Origin: Microthyrium microscopicum
Lineage: Eukaryota > Ascomycota > Dothideomycetes > Microthyriales > Microthyriaceae
Assembly (NCBI GenBank): GCA_010405405.1
Contig: MU004235.1
Location: 758,538 to 822,537 of the forward strand
Direction of reading: 5' to 3'
DNA: 64,000 nucleotides
The notes below the pieces were generated by a model, which was not told the DNA's origin, searched no databases, and was given only the letters and a program-made list of their open reading frames with translations. Below, piece by piece: positions 46,314-59,550 of the stretch; within the stretch, counting starts at the first letter, position 1; the number at the start of each line of letters is the position of its first letter. The position numbers and the translations under genes were made by a program.

Positions 46314-47930
46314 GATTTTAGGTGGAGCCAATGTGTCAGAATATGTAACGTCGTTACTCGGATGGGTTGGAATAGAATGTATTGTAAAAGGATGGATATA
46401 GGGACATGTACTTACTAACCTTTGCGACCTTACAGTCTGATACATCCATTGAAATACTTCAATATGCCTCGTGAGCAAGCCAAATGATGGCTAGAACTGT
46501 ACGACCGCAAAGGCCGCCATCAAGTACTAAGGTTCGGATCGGCCGCTGACCTTCATATATTCGTATCTACCTACCTCTCAGGTAGGTGCCGAAGTACTGG
46601 AAGAGAGCTCGTGCATTATGCACCCGCGAGACTGGCTGGCTGCAAAACTCACTTGAGAATGATGAGAATACTTTGAAATATCTTGACCTGCTGATGGAGT
46701 TCCGATAAAGAAAGCGAGAGACAATGCAGGTAGGATGGTCTACAACCAAGCTCTCTTGCTGGTTCTTAAGGTCTTGAAAACTCGAAGTGTAATTGAGGCC
46801 AAGAGCAAGCGCCGCTCTGCGTCCCATGCTCCATTGAACTGATGGCGCATTGCGCATGTTGCCGATTCACGCGCAACTTTTCCTTCGAATGTCAAAGCAA
46901 CAACATCCGCAACTTCCAAGATTGCTCAAGTACAATTCAGAAGCTTTCAGCAAACCCATCACGAGCTACCGTCGCATCTAAATCGTCAACGCCTCCTCTG
47001 TTTCTCACCCTACTAAGACAATGCCACCGATACCAATACATACTGATAGAGGCGGAGATACCATGCTGACAGGAGGGCTGGAAGTCAAGAGTGAGTTGAA
47101 GTCAGGATAAATCTCGAACAACGACGCTCGAGCTTGATCTGGTTTAGCGAAGGAATGGTGTATGTGGGAAAAGATCTAGCTGGAAGCTCATAGGGAAAAT
47201 TTGTCAATGACACACTGCCCTTTCAAAAGCGCAAGATTTTTGCTCGTTGGTGCAATTTGGACTACTCTACTGGAAGAACATTGAATAATCCGGCTGCCTG
47301 TGTCTTCCAAATTTTCCGGTCAGCCTTGTCAGCATCCAAAGACATATTTCCCAGGGCTCAATGATGTGAGTTGGGAAGCCAAAAGGGTGGGCAAATAAAT
47401 GGCACGCTCCCATCAGCCTCGTTGGCTTCCGGACGCTACACTCTTCTTTCGAATGCTTTATTTGCCATGAAGGATGTTCAGATTCGAATGATTCATCGAA
47501 TACAATGGGAAATCCAGCACCTTTTGCTTAAGAGCGTTGGTGGCAGCCATCAGAGTTGATGGGAGCTCGCCACTTATTTTGTCTATCGGTCGGCATGCCA
47601 AAAGCAGACAATCTGTAAGTAGCAAACATTGAGCTTGCCATAATATTTGCTATACCGTATACTGCTGAAAGGTAAGAGGTAACAGCATCAAAGAACAGCA
47701 AAGACAGGTTCCAAGGTTGTATTTATTTACTATTTCCTCTTAGAACTAAACCGGTCCAATGCTCCTTCTGTAAAACACAGTCGAGATTGCTATTTGGGGA
47801 TAGCTTACAGCTCACAGCTCTTTCCAGTCCACCACACATTTGCAAGGTCCCGCCAACCAAATCCTCAAATCCTCTCCTCGAGCTTCCATGTTTTTCTTCC
47901 TCCACAACTCACTCCATCAAGATCAGCATC
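46314..47930. other. intergenic between the dehydratase and the DDX60-like gene
   Basis: About 1.6 kb. A small perfect hairpin (ACCTACCT, loop CTC, AGGTAGGT) is at 46569-46587, downstream of the dehydratase stop; it might be an RNA 3' structure. No gene is seen. Confidence 0.4.
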
Positions 47931-50900
47931 ATGTCCATCCAAGCATGGTACTCGAAGCTGTTCTCCCTGAAGGTTGACCTTGTCGGCGACTACGCAGGAA
48001 GCGAATTCTTCCTTCTCAATGGAGATTCCTTACTTCTCCATGTCTTCGAAAATGAGTACCTGAATTTTGATGACGGACTCCAACTTCTACATGCCTCCTT
48101 TCTTGCTGAGCGTTTCCTTCACTCTTTGAAAACTCGTAATTGCAATTTTGGCGTTGTGTTCTTTGATTCTTTAGCCAACGCATGCATCCCAGCCTACACC
48201 GAACTCTCAGCCCACTCAAAATACCTCTTTGCGAGAGAGGCCATCATCCAGCATTTCGAACATGCCTTGAGCACCACGCACAACATTCCCTTGCGCCGTT
48301 TCACCTCTCCCTGGGATCCCGAATTTTCAGAGTATCTGAGTTTAACTGGTGCCTACTTTTGGATGGTAATATTTCCCCGTGTCAAATCACATTTCTTGAC
48401 GACATCCGTTGGAACCAAAACATCATATCTCCCATCATACTCGATGGTTACCATAGAATGCGTTCTTGATCCAGTGCTATGGAATGCACCGAATACGATG
48501 GGTGTTCTGTGGTTTCACCACGAATATACCATTTGGTCTTTTCGTGGTCTTCGCTCTAATCGTAATCTATACTAACAAATTCCAGGCCCATGATGGAGCT
48601 CTCAACGCCAAAGCAGTCATTGACACAGATGCCAACCCCAAGCTCCAGGAACATCATGTTGAATCCCAAACTATTCTCCGGAAAACAATACATCATCTTC
48701 TCTGCGTTGGTATCAATACGGCACTACTAAACGACCTGGAATTCCGAGATACCAAGATCATGGCTCGGGTCGTCGAGGCCAACAAACGATCAGACGAGAT
48801 TGATGATGAGCCCAGACACAATTCAAGCAATCTGATGACCACAATCGAACTGCCAGACGATCTAGAGGAGTTCAATGAAGCTCTCATCGAGCTAAGCAAG
48901 AAGCTGTCACCTCGTGAAGTTCTCATAATCATGGCTTTGGTGTGCATGGTCAAAACCGGGGCGTTGAAAAAGACACCTGATAATGTCACTCGCATCAAAG
49001 CAACCATTCTTCATTTGACGCTGGTTAAGCATCTCAAGCTCGAAGATCGAGCGGTACGTCAAGCCAAGCATGATTTGGAAGATAACAAATTCCTCAGCCT
49101 GTTGGCTGAAGCTGCGCTTGATGTCTTGAAATCTGATGGCTGGACTACTACGATGGGTGTATCGACGCTTGAGGAATTCGATCTGGCAGATTGCATTGAT
49201 GGCCGAGTCCTCCTAGCAACGATAACAAATTTCACAGTATCTAAGCTTGCATTCGATGACTCAATCAAGGAGGATTTTGCCGCTCTTCTCGCCGCCTTTC
49301 AGGAAGCATGTGGCATCGAGATCACGGTCGATATTAAGTCTTCAGGCATGGCCAACGGAGGTATCTCACAAAAACCGCACGCTTCGCTAGCCAAAGTATC
49401 TGTTTTGCCGTTTGATAACCCTGTGTTTGATAAGCATCTGAAAGATATCCATATCAAGGTGAAGAAAGCAGACACGGCGGACAAGAACAGTACTCGAATC
49501 TTCCAAGAGCTATCTCATTGGCATAATCACAAGCGCTTGCTGGCACCAAAGGCAATTCCAGTGGTAGATCCCAAAACAGCTCGGCGCCTCGAACGTCGAA
49601 CCAATTTTCTCATGGCAGACATGCGCGATTATGCTGTGAGCCTGACAAACGCGGCTGGTGGAATTCTTGAACCAGAGACCATCTTATCGCAGGGCACGGC
49701 AAAAGAAACACCGAAACCTACCAAATCTAAGCAGCAGCAAAATAGCAAGTCTGGAAAGTCCGCAATGAGAACGGAATTGGACACACGCCGACAGAAGCAG
49801 CTGGAAAAGTCTCATGTGGAATGGATAGCAGCCTGGAAGACCAAACTTCAATCGATAGAGATTGTGGATGATCAGCTACAGAGATATTTTTTAGCCAAGG
49901 AAGCCTTGTCCCAACTGAAGAACGATAGACGAAGTGTTGTAGAACCAGAGATCTACTGTTATATGCTTCATTGCGCAGCTACGGCCTGGAAGTTAGCTGC
50001 TCTTAAGAGTGCTCGAGCAGAGTCGCCTGACATTGCGGTGCTGATCTGGTCCATCTCATTGAAGCTGGCTGCACTCGCCGAAGGAGTTTCTACTGCCATT
50101 GCAAAATGCCTTCAAATAACCTTGGAAGCCCTTCATTTGCCAAAGTTACCCCTTTCAACTACTAGCGATCGCAAACTCTCCTTCAAGTTTGTTGAGCTTT
50201 CTCCAACAGCAGAGCTTGCAATCCCCAACCAATCTTCGACACTCGACTTTCAATTGAAATTTGCAGGGCCATACATGGATCGCAACATTGATTCTGAGCC
50301 GGATGCCCGTGTCACTGGCTTTCGTCCTGATAAATGGCAGCGACGGGTCCTGGATTTGATCGACGAGCACAAGAGTTTATTCGTCGTTGCGCCTACCAGT
50401 GCTGGTAAAACATTCATATCTTTCTACGCTATGAAGCAAATTCTTCAAGAAGATGATAACGGTGTTATTGTTTATGTGGCGCCAACAAAGGCCTTGGTCA
50501 ATCAAATTGCAGCTGAAGTAGCGGCCCGATTCTCGAAAACCTTCAAGCATGGAGGCAAATCAGTATGGGGCATACACACACGAGACTACCGCATCAACAA
50601 CCCTACAGGGTGTCAGGTCCTGGTTACGGTTCCCGCAGTTCTCCAAATTCTACTCATGGCGCCGTCAAACGCCAAAAAGTGGTCTACTCGTATCAAGCGG
50701 ATCATTTTCGATGAAGTCCATTGCATTGGACAAGCAGATGATGGTGTGGTATGGGAGCAACTTTTGCTAATGGCTCCATGTCCTATCATCGCGCTTTCTG
50801 CTACTGTTGGTAACCCGTTGGCATTTTGCGATTGGCTTCGCAACACACAGCAAGCCAATGGTATGGAACTGGAGATGGTACAGCACAAGGCTCGCTACTC

Positions 50901-53493
50901 TGACCTTCGAAAATTTTGCTATCAACCGCCGAAAAAGTTCAAGTTTGGAGGATTTACTTTTCCTAAACCGTCCATTCGACTTGGTCTTGATGATGTTCCT
51001 GGATTCAAATTCATACACCCTGTAGCAAGTCTCCAGAATCGCTCTCGGGGAATGCCCGCGGATCTAGATCTTGAGCCTCGAGATGCACTGCTGTTGTGGG
51101 AGGTGATGACAAAACACCAGACGAAAGATTTTCCTGTCGATGACACTTTGAATCCACAGAAGAATCTGCCAGAAGTTCCTAGAAAAGTTGAAGTTGTTGC
51201 ATGGACGTCAAAATTGAAGGACCTCCTCCTAACATGGATGGCCAAGCCATCGTCTCCGTTCGAGAAAGTGGTTCATGAATTTGGCGATGGCGTGCGAAGC
51301 TTTGAATCGCCAACTTCTCAAGAGTCTATTGGTCCATTTGAGAAGTATTCAGAGTACTTGCCAATGGATTTCTCTACAACTGAGCAGCTCACCTACCTGA
51401 AAGAGACCACCTTGCCGCTCATTGCGTCCCTGAATCAGCAGGATGCCTTGCCAGCTCTATTCTTCAACTATGACCGCTCTGCTTGCGAATCAATTGCAAA
51501 ACACATTTTCACACAAGTAAAAGAAGCGGAGAACAAGTGGAAAGAATCCGATCCAACCTGGAAGAAGAAGATCATTGCATGGGAAGCATGGAAGAAGGTG
51601 GACGCAAAGAAGGCAGCCTCTAGTGCCAAGCAGAAGCCCAAGAAAGACGCTTCGACTGACGAAAAAATGAGCAAGGAAGATCGACGACGAGAAGATTCTC
51701 AGGACACAAGTGCATTCGCGTCTTTTGATCCCAATGATCCAATCGATGGATTCCACATGGCCAATACAAAGTTGATGCCGAAATCAGAATTCTTGGAGTA
51801 TAGGAATGACTTGGAGCGGCGAGACATTGCGGAATGGCTGATTGAAGCTCTGCAACGAGGCATTGGCATACATCACGCAGGTATGAACCGCAAATACCGG
51901 CAGATTTGCGAGAGTCTGTTCCGCAAAGGCTACCTCCGAGTCGTGATCGCCACTGGTACACTGGCTCTGGGTATCAATATGCCTTGTAAAACTGTCGTTT
52001 TCTCGGGCGACTCTATCTTCTTAACAGCACTAAATTACCGTCAAGCTGCCGGTCGAGCAGGTCGTCGTGGATTTGATCTTCTGGGTAACGTTGTATTCCA
52101 TGGCCTATCCTCGAATCGTATCTTTCGGATCCTGTCTTCAAGATTACCAGATCTCAGTGGTCATTTCCCTATCACGACTAGTCTGGTCCTGCGAATGACA
52201 TCTCTACTTGCCGGATCGGACCAGTCCACATTTGCGATCAAGGCCATTGATTCTATTTTTGCCTCGCCAAGAATATACCTCGGTGGTCCAGAAGCTAAAC
52301 ACACCGTCCTTCATCATCTGCGATTCTCCCTCGAGTATCTTCGACAGAACGATCTTCTGTCGGAGAAGGGCACGCCGTTGAACTTTGCAGGATTAGTTTG
52401 CCATCTCTATTACACTGAAAACGCGGCTTTTGCATTTCACGCACTCCTACGCGGCGGCTTCTTCCATGAGCTATGCGAAAAGGTCACTGAAAATCCAGAC
52501 GAAGTAATTGACCAGCTGATGCTAGTACTCTCACATATCTTTGGGCGGCAGAATCTCCCACCAGCATTCAGTGAGAGACGTGCGGAAGCTATCAAACAGT
52601 CATCCTCCATTGTCGTCTTGCCTAACTTGCCAGAGGATGCCATTGCTATCATGCGATCACATAGCAGAAATACGCGAGATCTTTTCGCCGGATATGTGAG
52701 CACTTTCATTGATCAACAAGTCAAGGAGCCGGATGTTTACCTACCCTTTACGGGCCAAAAATGCGGCGGGACAAAAAGTGCATCTTCGGTCAAGTCTTTC
52801 CTCGCAACCCGTGAACCGACCAAAATCACATCGCCTTTCATTGCCCTTTCGGGCCATGACGACAGTTGGGAAAGCATCTCCGACCTTTGCCAAACTGTGC
52901 GCAGTGGTGTGTGGCTGGAAGAATCTGCTATTCCTCATGTTGGCATTTATCCGGATGAGGGCGACGCACCACTCAATGCTTACTTGTACGACTTCTTCCG
53001 TCATGGCAACGTCAAGGCTTTGGAAGAAGGTAACGGCATTCGAAAAGGCGAGGTCTGGTTCGCTCTTGATGACTTCTCAAGAGTGCTAGCTACTATTGTC
53101 ACTGGCCTTACCAACTTCTTCAAGCTATCAAGCGATGCCGATATAGAAATGCTCGAAGTCAAAGGTCGCGGTGCAGCTCACGAGGAAGAAGTCAATTTCC
53201 AGGAGCTAGAAGATCTTTCGCAAGCTGTTGCGCTGGGAACAGCAGGTCCGTTGGCATTCAAGGCCGAAGAAAATGTGCCAATTCAACCGGTCAAGGCGAA
53301 GAAAGAGAAGGTGATGGATTCATGGGACGATGGAGATGATGATTCATCAGAGGACGAAGCGGCTGCCGAGGACACTAGCGATGCAGATGGCAGCGTTGTC
53401 GATGATGATACCACACGACTACACAAGGTGCTGAAAGCCTTTCAGCTTCTACGTGGTGACTTTGACACCAAGTTCAAGAAGATGTGGGCTTAA
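47931..53493 (+). CDS. DDX60-like Ski2-family DExH RNA helicase
   Basis: Very large helicase, 1780 aa, exons 47931-48365 and 48586-53493. The N-terminus WYSKLFSLKVDLVGDYAGSE, FLLNGDSLLL and DDGLQLLHASFLAE, with RNCNFGVVFFD, matches the N-terminal domain of DDX60/DDX60L. Helicase motifs: I PTSAGKT (~747), Ib VTVPAV, II DEVH (~854), III SAT, VI QAAGRAGRRG (~1297), in the Ski2-like pattern. A lysine-rich charged insertion lies between the RecA domains (KAASSAKQKPKKD), and the C-terminal end is acidic (DDGDDDSSEDEAAAED). Animal DDX60 acts with RIG-I-type antiviral sensing; the fungal role is not established. The single 220-nt intron joins YFWM to AHDGA, as the family expects. Confidence 0.9.
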
Positions 53494-54082
53494 AAGCGGA
53501 GCGGAGGATATGTTGTATTCCTTATTCTCAATAGACGCCCAATTCATTGGTTAAATTAGAAAAAGCACCAAAGTAGTAATTATAGACAAGATCAATTGCG
53601 TGCTTCTATCCTACTTCCAGTCCTTTGTGACTATCGTTTGGCCCTTACATTCGCTAACACTGCTACCTTCCAGATCTAAGTTCTATCACGCTCTGTGCGC
53701 TTGACGGAATATAATGTTAAGTGTTCTTGATAGCCTAACAAATTTGAGCAAGCTACTGTAAAACAAGCGTGAAATATTGTCGTTATTGCCGTGCTTCTGA
53801 AAGGACGAGCTTATGAAGACGATAGGCATTATTTCCAGTTCCATTGGCAGGGGTGACTAAGCTGACGAACCCATCACTCCGACATGTTCCGAACGTCCGA
53901 CGCCAAAAACATGGCAATTCTCTCAAGAGAAAAAAAAAGGTTGGGAGCCGTTTGCGATCGATCGTCGACTTGTCGCGCTCTACGACTTTCAGTTCTATTT
54001 TTCACAACTTAATTGGGGTCAATTCCCTCTATCAGATTGAGCACCATTGTCAGCCTTGTCAGCCTACTCGCTCCCTCCTGTG
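53494..54082. other. intergenic upstream of fumarase
   Basis: About 590 bp with the DDX60-like 3' UTR and the fumarase promoter. A purine A-tract (about 53929-53939) is the only notable run. Confidence 0.4.
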
Positions 54083-55718
54083 ATGAAAATGTACCGAACC
54101 GCGGCACGCGCAGTTCCAAACTTAAAGCATAAGCTCCTTCACAAGCCGACCGCTCATGCTACAACTTATATCAGGCCTGCATGTCCCTCATTTGCGCCCG
54201 CAGCCTTGCGACTCTCATCCTCCCGCCGCTCCTCGAGATCCTTTTCCTCTACCTCCGCCATGTCTGTATCTACAAGAACAGAATCCGATGCCTTTGGACC
54301 CGTCCAGGTCCCTAGCGACCGATACTGGGGCGCTCAAACGGAGCGTTCCCTCGAGAACTTTCGTATCAACCAACCACAAGATCGCATGCCCCCACCTATA
54401 ATTCGCGCATTTGGTATCCTCAAGGGCGCTGCGGCCACTGTCAATTTGAAATATGGACTTGACCCCAAGATCGGCCAAGCTATACAACAGGCCGCCTCCG
54501 AAGTTGCGCAAGGCAAGCTCGATGACCACTTCCCACTGGTCGTTTGGCAGACTGGCTCCGGTACACAATCGAACATGAACGCCAATGAAGTCATATCGAA
54601 CCGCGCGATTGAATTGCTCGGAGGAGAAATGGGTAGCAAGAAGCCAGTGCATCCCAACGACCATGTCAACATGTCCGCCTCATCCAACGACACCTTCCCT
54701 ACTGTCATGCACATTGCCGCCGTCCTCGAGTTCGAGGAGCAACTTCTGCCGTCATTGATCAGCTTGCGCGATGCATTGGACGCCAAGTCCAAACAGTTCG
54801 AACACCTCATCAAGATTGGCCGCACACATTTGCAAGACGCTACACCTTTGACTCTCGGCCAAGAGTTTTCTGGTTATGTTGCTCAACTTTCCTACGGCAT
54901 TGAGCGCGTCAAGAGCGCCTTACCTGCCCTTCTCCGTCTTGCCCAGGGTGGCACCGCTGTTGGAACCGGCATCAACACCTTTGTCGGATTCGCAGAAGGT
55001 ATTGCTGCTGAAGTCTCAAAAACTACTGGCTACCAATTTGTAACTGCCGCGAACAAGTTTGAAGCACTGGCTGCGCACGACTCGGTTGTTGAGGCTTCAG
55101 GTCAACTCAATACGCTAGCGACCTCACTCTTCAAGATCGCGCAAGATATCCGCTTCCTTGGCTCCGGGCCTCGCTGTGGTCTTGGGGAACTGAAACTACC
55201 TGAGAACGAGCCGGGTTCCAGTATCATGCCTGGTAAGGTGAATCCTACTCAATGCGAAAGCTTGACAATGGTATGCACACAGGTCATGGGCAACCACGTA
55301 GCGTGCACGATTGCTGGTAGCCAGGGCAACTTCGAACTGAACGTGTTCAAGCCAGTAATGATCCGAAATCTCTTACACAGTTCGCGGTTGTTGGCAGACG
55401 CGATGCGCAGTTTTGAGAAAAACTTGGTTGCCGGACTGGAAGCTGATGAGAAGCGCATTGGGGATATCCTAAAGGAGAGGTAAGACTTGAACACCGGATA
55501 CATGGGGATATGACTAACGAGTAACCAGTTTGATGTTGGTGACTTGCCTTAACCCAATTATTGGATACGACATGGCATCCAAAGTGGCTAAGAACGCTCA
55601 CAAAAAGGGCCTGACGCTTAAGCAGTCAGCCATGGAGCTCGAGGCTCTCAGCGAAGAAGATTTCGATAAATATGTACGCCCAGAGCTAATGATTGCACCA
55701 AAGGAGGCCAAGTTGTAA
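54083..55718 (+). CDS. FUM1: class II fumarate hydratase
   Basis: TCA-cycle hydration of fumarate to malate; homotetramer of mitochondria and cytosol. Exons 54083-55479 and 55529-55718; 528 aa. The start is the ATG at 54083 ([17 protein letters not shown]), a basic Ser-rich presequence that ends near FSSTSAM. The mature part opens at Met60 ([20 protein letters not shown]). Family motifs: [58 protein letters not shown] (signature) and [17 protein letters not shown]. The intron sits 62 codons before the stop. Confidence 0.96.
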
Positions 55719-56579
55719 TCAAGCTTGACCGAGTGCTTGATGAAGAGAGGAGCATACAAAACGTATCAGCGACTGGATAGAAGCCAAGCATAGATTTGTT
55801 TTTAGCGGAGGATTTGGTTGTTTAGCGGTACGGTAAGCCAAAATTTGTATTTAGCTAAATCTCATTGTCCGGGACTCATATAGAGTATACCAGGAGCTGG
55901 AGATGCAATAATATCAATATCCAAATGAACGACGAACGGCGAAAATCTGGCCCTCAGATCCTCCTCTACGCGCCTTTTCATCCTTCCCAGCCGCGATATC
56001 TCACCAGACTGAAGGTAACTCGCCTGCTCTCATGAGAACAGCTTGATGCCTCGTCGTTGCACTATGTTTCTCACCGTCAACTCCATTACTGCTCTGTATT
56101 TCCAGACTTCGCAGTGATACTTGCAGCTTGAGGGATTGAAGGAGCTCACAAGCTTTTGACGCCACCAGTACTCTACTGCTCGTAGTTTGAATGGAAGACG
56201 CTTGCCTGTAGTATTGTTTGACAATACTTTAAGAAATAAAAGTATGTGTGGATGGTATGTTTACTTGATAAATTACCTGTACCGATCTTCAGCTGTTGCC
56301 TACCATAATCATACGAAGCGTCTTTTGACCAATTCTTGTTCTTATCAGTACCATAGCCAGGGACAATTTGATAAATGTTGAGAATTGCAAGGGAAATAAC
56401 GTGGTACTCGGAACTTAGGTACCTAGGATTCAATGTCCATATTCCGACCCAGAAACCGCCTAGCCGGCTTCGGAACGTCGATCAGACCTCCATCCACCTG
56501 CTATCCCAACTCGCGTGCTTGGGACCCAGCACAGCGTCGTGCAAACCGATAAGCTTATTCTACGGCCCGTCAAAATGTC
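55719..56579. other. intergenic between fumarase and the transporter
   Basis: About 860 bp, AT-rich around 55800-56430. No gene is seen. Confidence 0.4.
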
Positions 56580-58229
56580 ATGTCGGAATCCTCAACTCCC
56601 CTTCTCCACCCAGAGCGGGTCAAGCCCATGGCACCAAAAGGCCTCGCCAGAATCAAGTCGGCTCTCTGGGGAAACGACCCAAAAGATGCTTCCCTCTTGA
56701 TGAAGCTGGATCTAACAATCCTCCCATACTTTTCAATTATATGGTTTCTCTTTGGCTTGAGCAGGTCAAGCTATTCGACGGCATATATCAGTGGCATGAA
56801 AGATGACCTGAATTTCCAAGGCAAGGACTTCAATTACCTCAATACTGCGTACTATGTAGTATACGCCGTGTGCCAAATGCCTGGTACTTCGCTTCTGACT
56901 GTTGCGCCGCCGAAATATGTGTTTGTCACAGCGAATGTCGCTTGGAGCGTTTTGACTTTGATTACGTTCAAGATGAATCATGTTTGGCAGATTATATTGC
57001 TGAACGCCCTTGAGGGTGGATTCTCGGCAATTGCATAGTATGTGCTTCGCTCTTTGGACATATAGAACAAGTTTAACCATTTGTATAGCGTTGGAGCCCA
57101 CTTTATATATGCATCATGGTACAAGAAATCCGAGCTCGGGACCAGAGCAGCAGTGTTTGTCAACTTCGGCCACCTGGGGAGCATGTCTGGAGGATGGATT
57201 CAGGCTGGTCTAATCAAATCTCTTGCTGGGAAGACTGGTCTACCAGCCTGGCGATGGATATTCATAATTGTGTCCCTCATCACGATACCTACTGCAATAT
57301 TTGGTAAGATACTCTGGTACCCATATAAATTCCCTATACTGACTAGCCACCACAGGATGGGTGGTCATTCCAGGTCTCCCTTCTCATCGCACTGCTTGGT
57401 ATCTTACCGAAGAAGAAAAGGAGCATGCTGCAACACGACTTGGCCAGCCAAAGAAAGTTTCGTGGGACAGAACTGTTTTTAGACGTGTTCTTTTGAGTTG
57501 GCAGTTCTGGCTACTCCCTACCATATTCATGCGTAAGTCTTCCCATTATCTGTGAATGAGGTATGCTTGATCAACTTTATCATAGTCTATTCTCTGGCCA
57601 TACAGATGGAACTCAACAACGTCTTCCCACTCTGGCTTGCCTCTCGAGGCTACACTGTCGTACAGCAAAACAACTATCCTACAGGCATTTACGCAAGCGC
57701 GATCGTAGGCACGATATTCTACTCTGTCCTCTCCGACAAGATCCAGTCCCGCTGGCAGTGTTCCTTGGCCATCGGATTCACCTTTGTCATCGGCAGCGCC
57801 ATCCTTATCGCCAATCCTGCTGCTGACTCTGCTCACTTCTTCGCGTTCTACCTCCTCGGATCCACGTATGCGCCGCAAGCTCTCTGGTACTCGTGGATGG
57901 CAGATGTGACAGCGCACGACTTCCAGCTAAGGGCAATTACTACTGGCTTTATGAATTCGTTCGATTTCGCGTTCGTAACTTGGTGGCCATTAGTGTTCTA
58001 CCCGGTGACGGATGCACCGAATTTCAGGAAAGGGTATATTGCTAGTATAGTTACTGGGTCTTTGATATTACCGCTGGTGCTGCTGATTGCATATTTGGAG
58101 AAGAAAGGTCTGCGAAAGGGTGAATTGGGGAGGAGGTTTGACGAGGTTGAGAATGAAGACGAGATTGAGGATCGAGAGTCGGAAGAGCAAGATTTGAACT
58201 CGAGAACAATTTCGGGTCCAGATAAATAA
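56580..58229 (+). CDS. major facilitator transporter, anion:cation symporter (DAL5/FEN2-like) family
   Basis: Plasma-membrane H+-coupled importer of an organic anion (family substrates include allantoate, pantothenate, nicotinate); substrate here unknown. Exons 56580-57037, 57089-57303, 57356-57532, 57586-58229; 497 aa. Expected about 12 membrane helices: first IKLDL-type helix LDLTILPYFSIIWFLFGLSR, then SGMKDDLNFQGKDFNYLNTA, ALEGGFSAIAYVGAHFIYAS WYKK..., ELGTRAAVF, central loop LPSHRTAWYLTEEEKEHA, and second half MELNNVFPLWLASRGYTV with APQALWYSWMADVTAHDFQL RAITTGFMNS. The C-terminal tail is acidic (EVENEDEIEDRESEE). Typical fungal ACS length. A second ATG lies 6 nt upstream, out of frame. 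Confidence 0.88.
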
Positions 58230-59054
58230 TGTTACTCTGGACCTGAATACGATAGAGCTTTGGAGCAAGGTCGTTCAAGTCTTTCTCAAAACCGATGCAG
58301 CACAAGATATGCTTTTCTATCAACTTCATGAACAGTTTGTAGATTTGGTTCGCCTCCCATCAATTTGATTTTGTACACTTGCTTGTATATGTCGTGTCCA
58401 GTCAATATCCGTTTCCATCAACGCAAAGCAAACGGCGCGCACCGTCTATACTTTTGACAAATTGTCGCATTTTAGCAGACGGTCCCATAATTCTCTCGAT
58501 GTGATACATCGAGGCCCTGACCGCTCAGACGTGATAGTGAGACCTACTACTAACACATTCCATCACCATTGGTCGACGTAGCGGTGAAGTACCTGCTAGT
58601 AGCCATACTAACAACACGCATTGACTCGGCAACGAGGGACACGTCACTAACTCACTGCGGCATTTCTCTACCTTGATGGAAATAAAACCAAAATCACGCA
58701 GAGAAACTAACATATCAAGAGTACGGATGTTGATATTATGCCGACCCAACAATTTCCTTCCGGAAAGATTGGACGATTATGTACATTAGTGGCCGCTCAA
58801 GCAGCCAGCAATAAATTGGTGTTATAGGTTAAGATACAACAAATGAGAATCGAAGGCAGCTTTGGGGGGTATCGTGAAACAAGTGGTAAGGAAATAATGC
58901 AGTCTTGCTAAATGCATGGCCTCTACTTTGTTGGCCTGGCCGTGATGGGGACGCGCTGTCTATGAATGTGCTGGGTTTGGTCGTTAATCATGCAAGTCGT
59001 GAGAATTGTGTATGCTTTCGTTAATGTTGTTGATGCAAATTCGCTGAATGGTGA
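58230..59054. other. intergenic, no gene seen
   Basis: About 825 bp between converging genes. No domain-bearing open frame. Confidence 0.4.
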
Positions 59055-59550
59055 CTATGTTTGCAGCGTCCGTTGGCCTTCATGTGGCGTCTCTTCTTGC
59101 GCGCCATATTGCGGACAGAAGCGCTCAAAGTCAGGAAAGGAAACGTAGCCGCCTGCATTCATGGGTTAGCTTTTGCGTTTCCTAGGTTGATAATGTGTAT
59201 GTCTTACCACTTTGTTCACCGCCGCGCCAGTCGCGTACTTCTTCGACCCATAATTTTTCTTCATGCGCTTCGTGCTCTGGCGGCCCTTGGTATGAGCTGT
59301 GCTTCTCGTTCCGCGCACTTGGGCTGGGACTTGTACGTCGGCTGCTGGGACTGGTGCGCGCGACTTTGGAGAGGAGTGCTGTGGCCTTGGGTGAGGTTTG
59401 TGACCGGTTGAGCTCCGGTCGCGATTGGTAGGCGGTGATGGCAGCGGGACTGACGCAGGGTGGGGTGAGTGGGTAGCGGCGCGGAGAGAGGTGGCGGTGC
59501 CGCGATGGTGGTGGAGATAGGGTGAAGTAGGTTAAACTTGTTGTTGCCAT
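59055..59550 (-). CDS. small conserved-looking protein of unknown function
   Basis: Exons 59208-59550 and 59055-59152; 146 aa, intron GTAAGA...GCTAAC...GCAG with phase kept. The N-terminal two thirds is Ser/Pro/Arg-rich and disordered (SPPPSRHRHLSPRRYPLTPP), and could include a targeting sequence. The end is more ordered: EAHEEKLWVEEVRDWRGGEQ, then SGGYVSFPDFERFCPQYG. The ordered end running cleanly across the intron is the main support that the gene is real. I do not recognise the family. Confidence 0.6.

Noticed and set aside
46569-46587. short hairpin as a transcription terminator
   Set aside because: Fungal Pol II genes do not use stem-loop terminators; kept only as a note in the intergenic entry.
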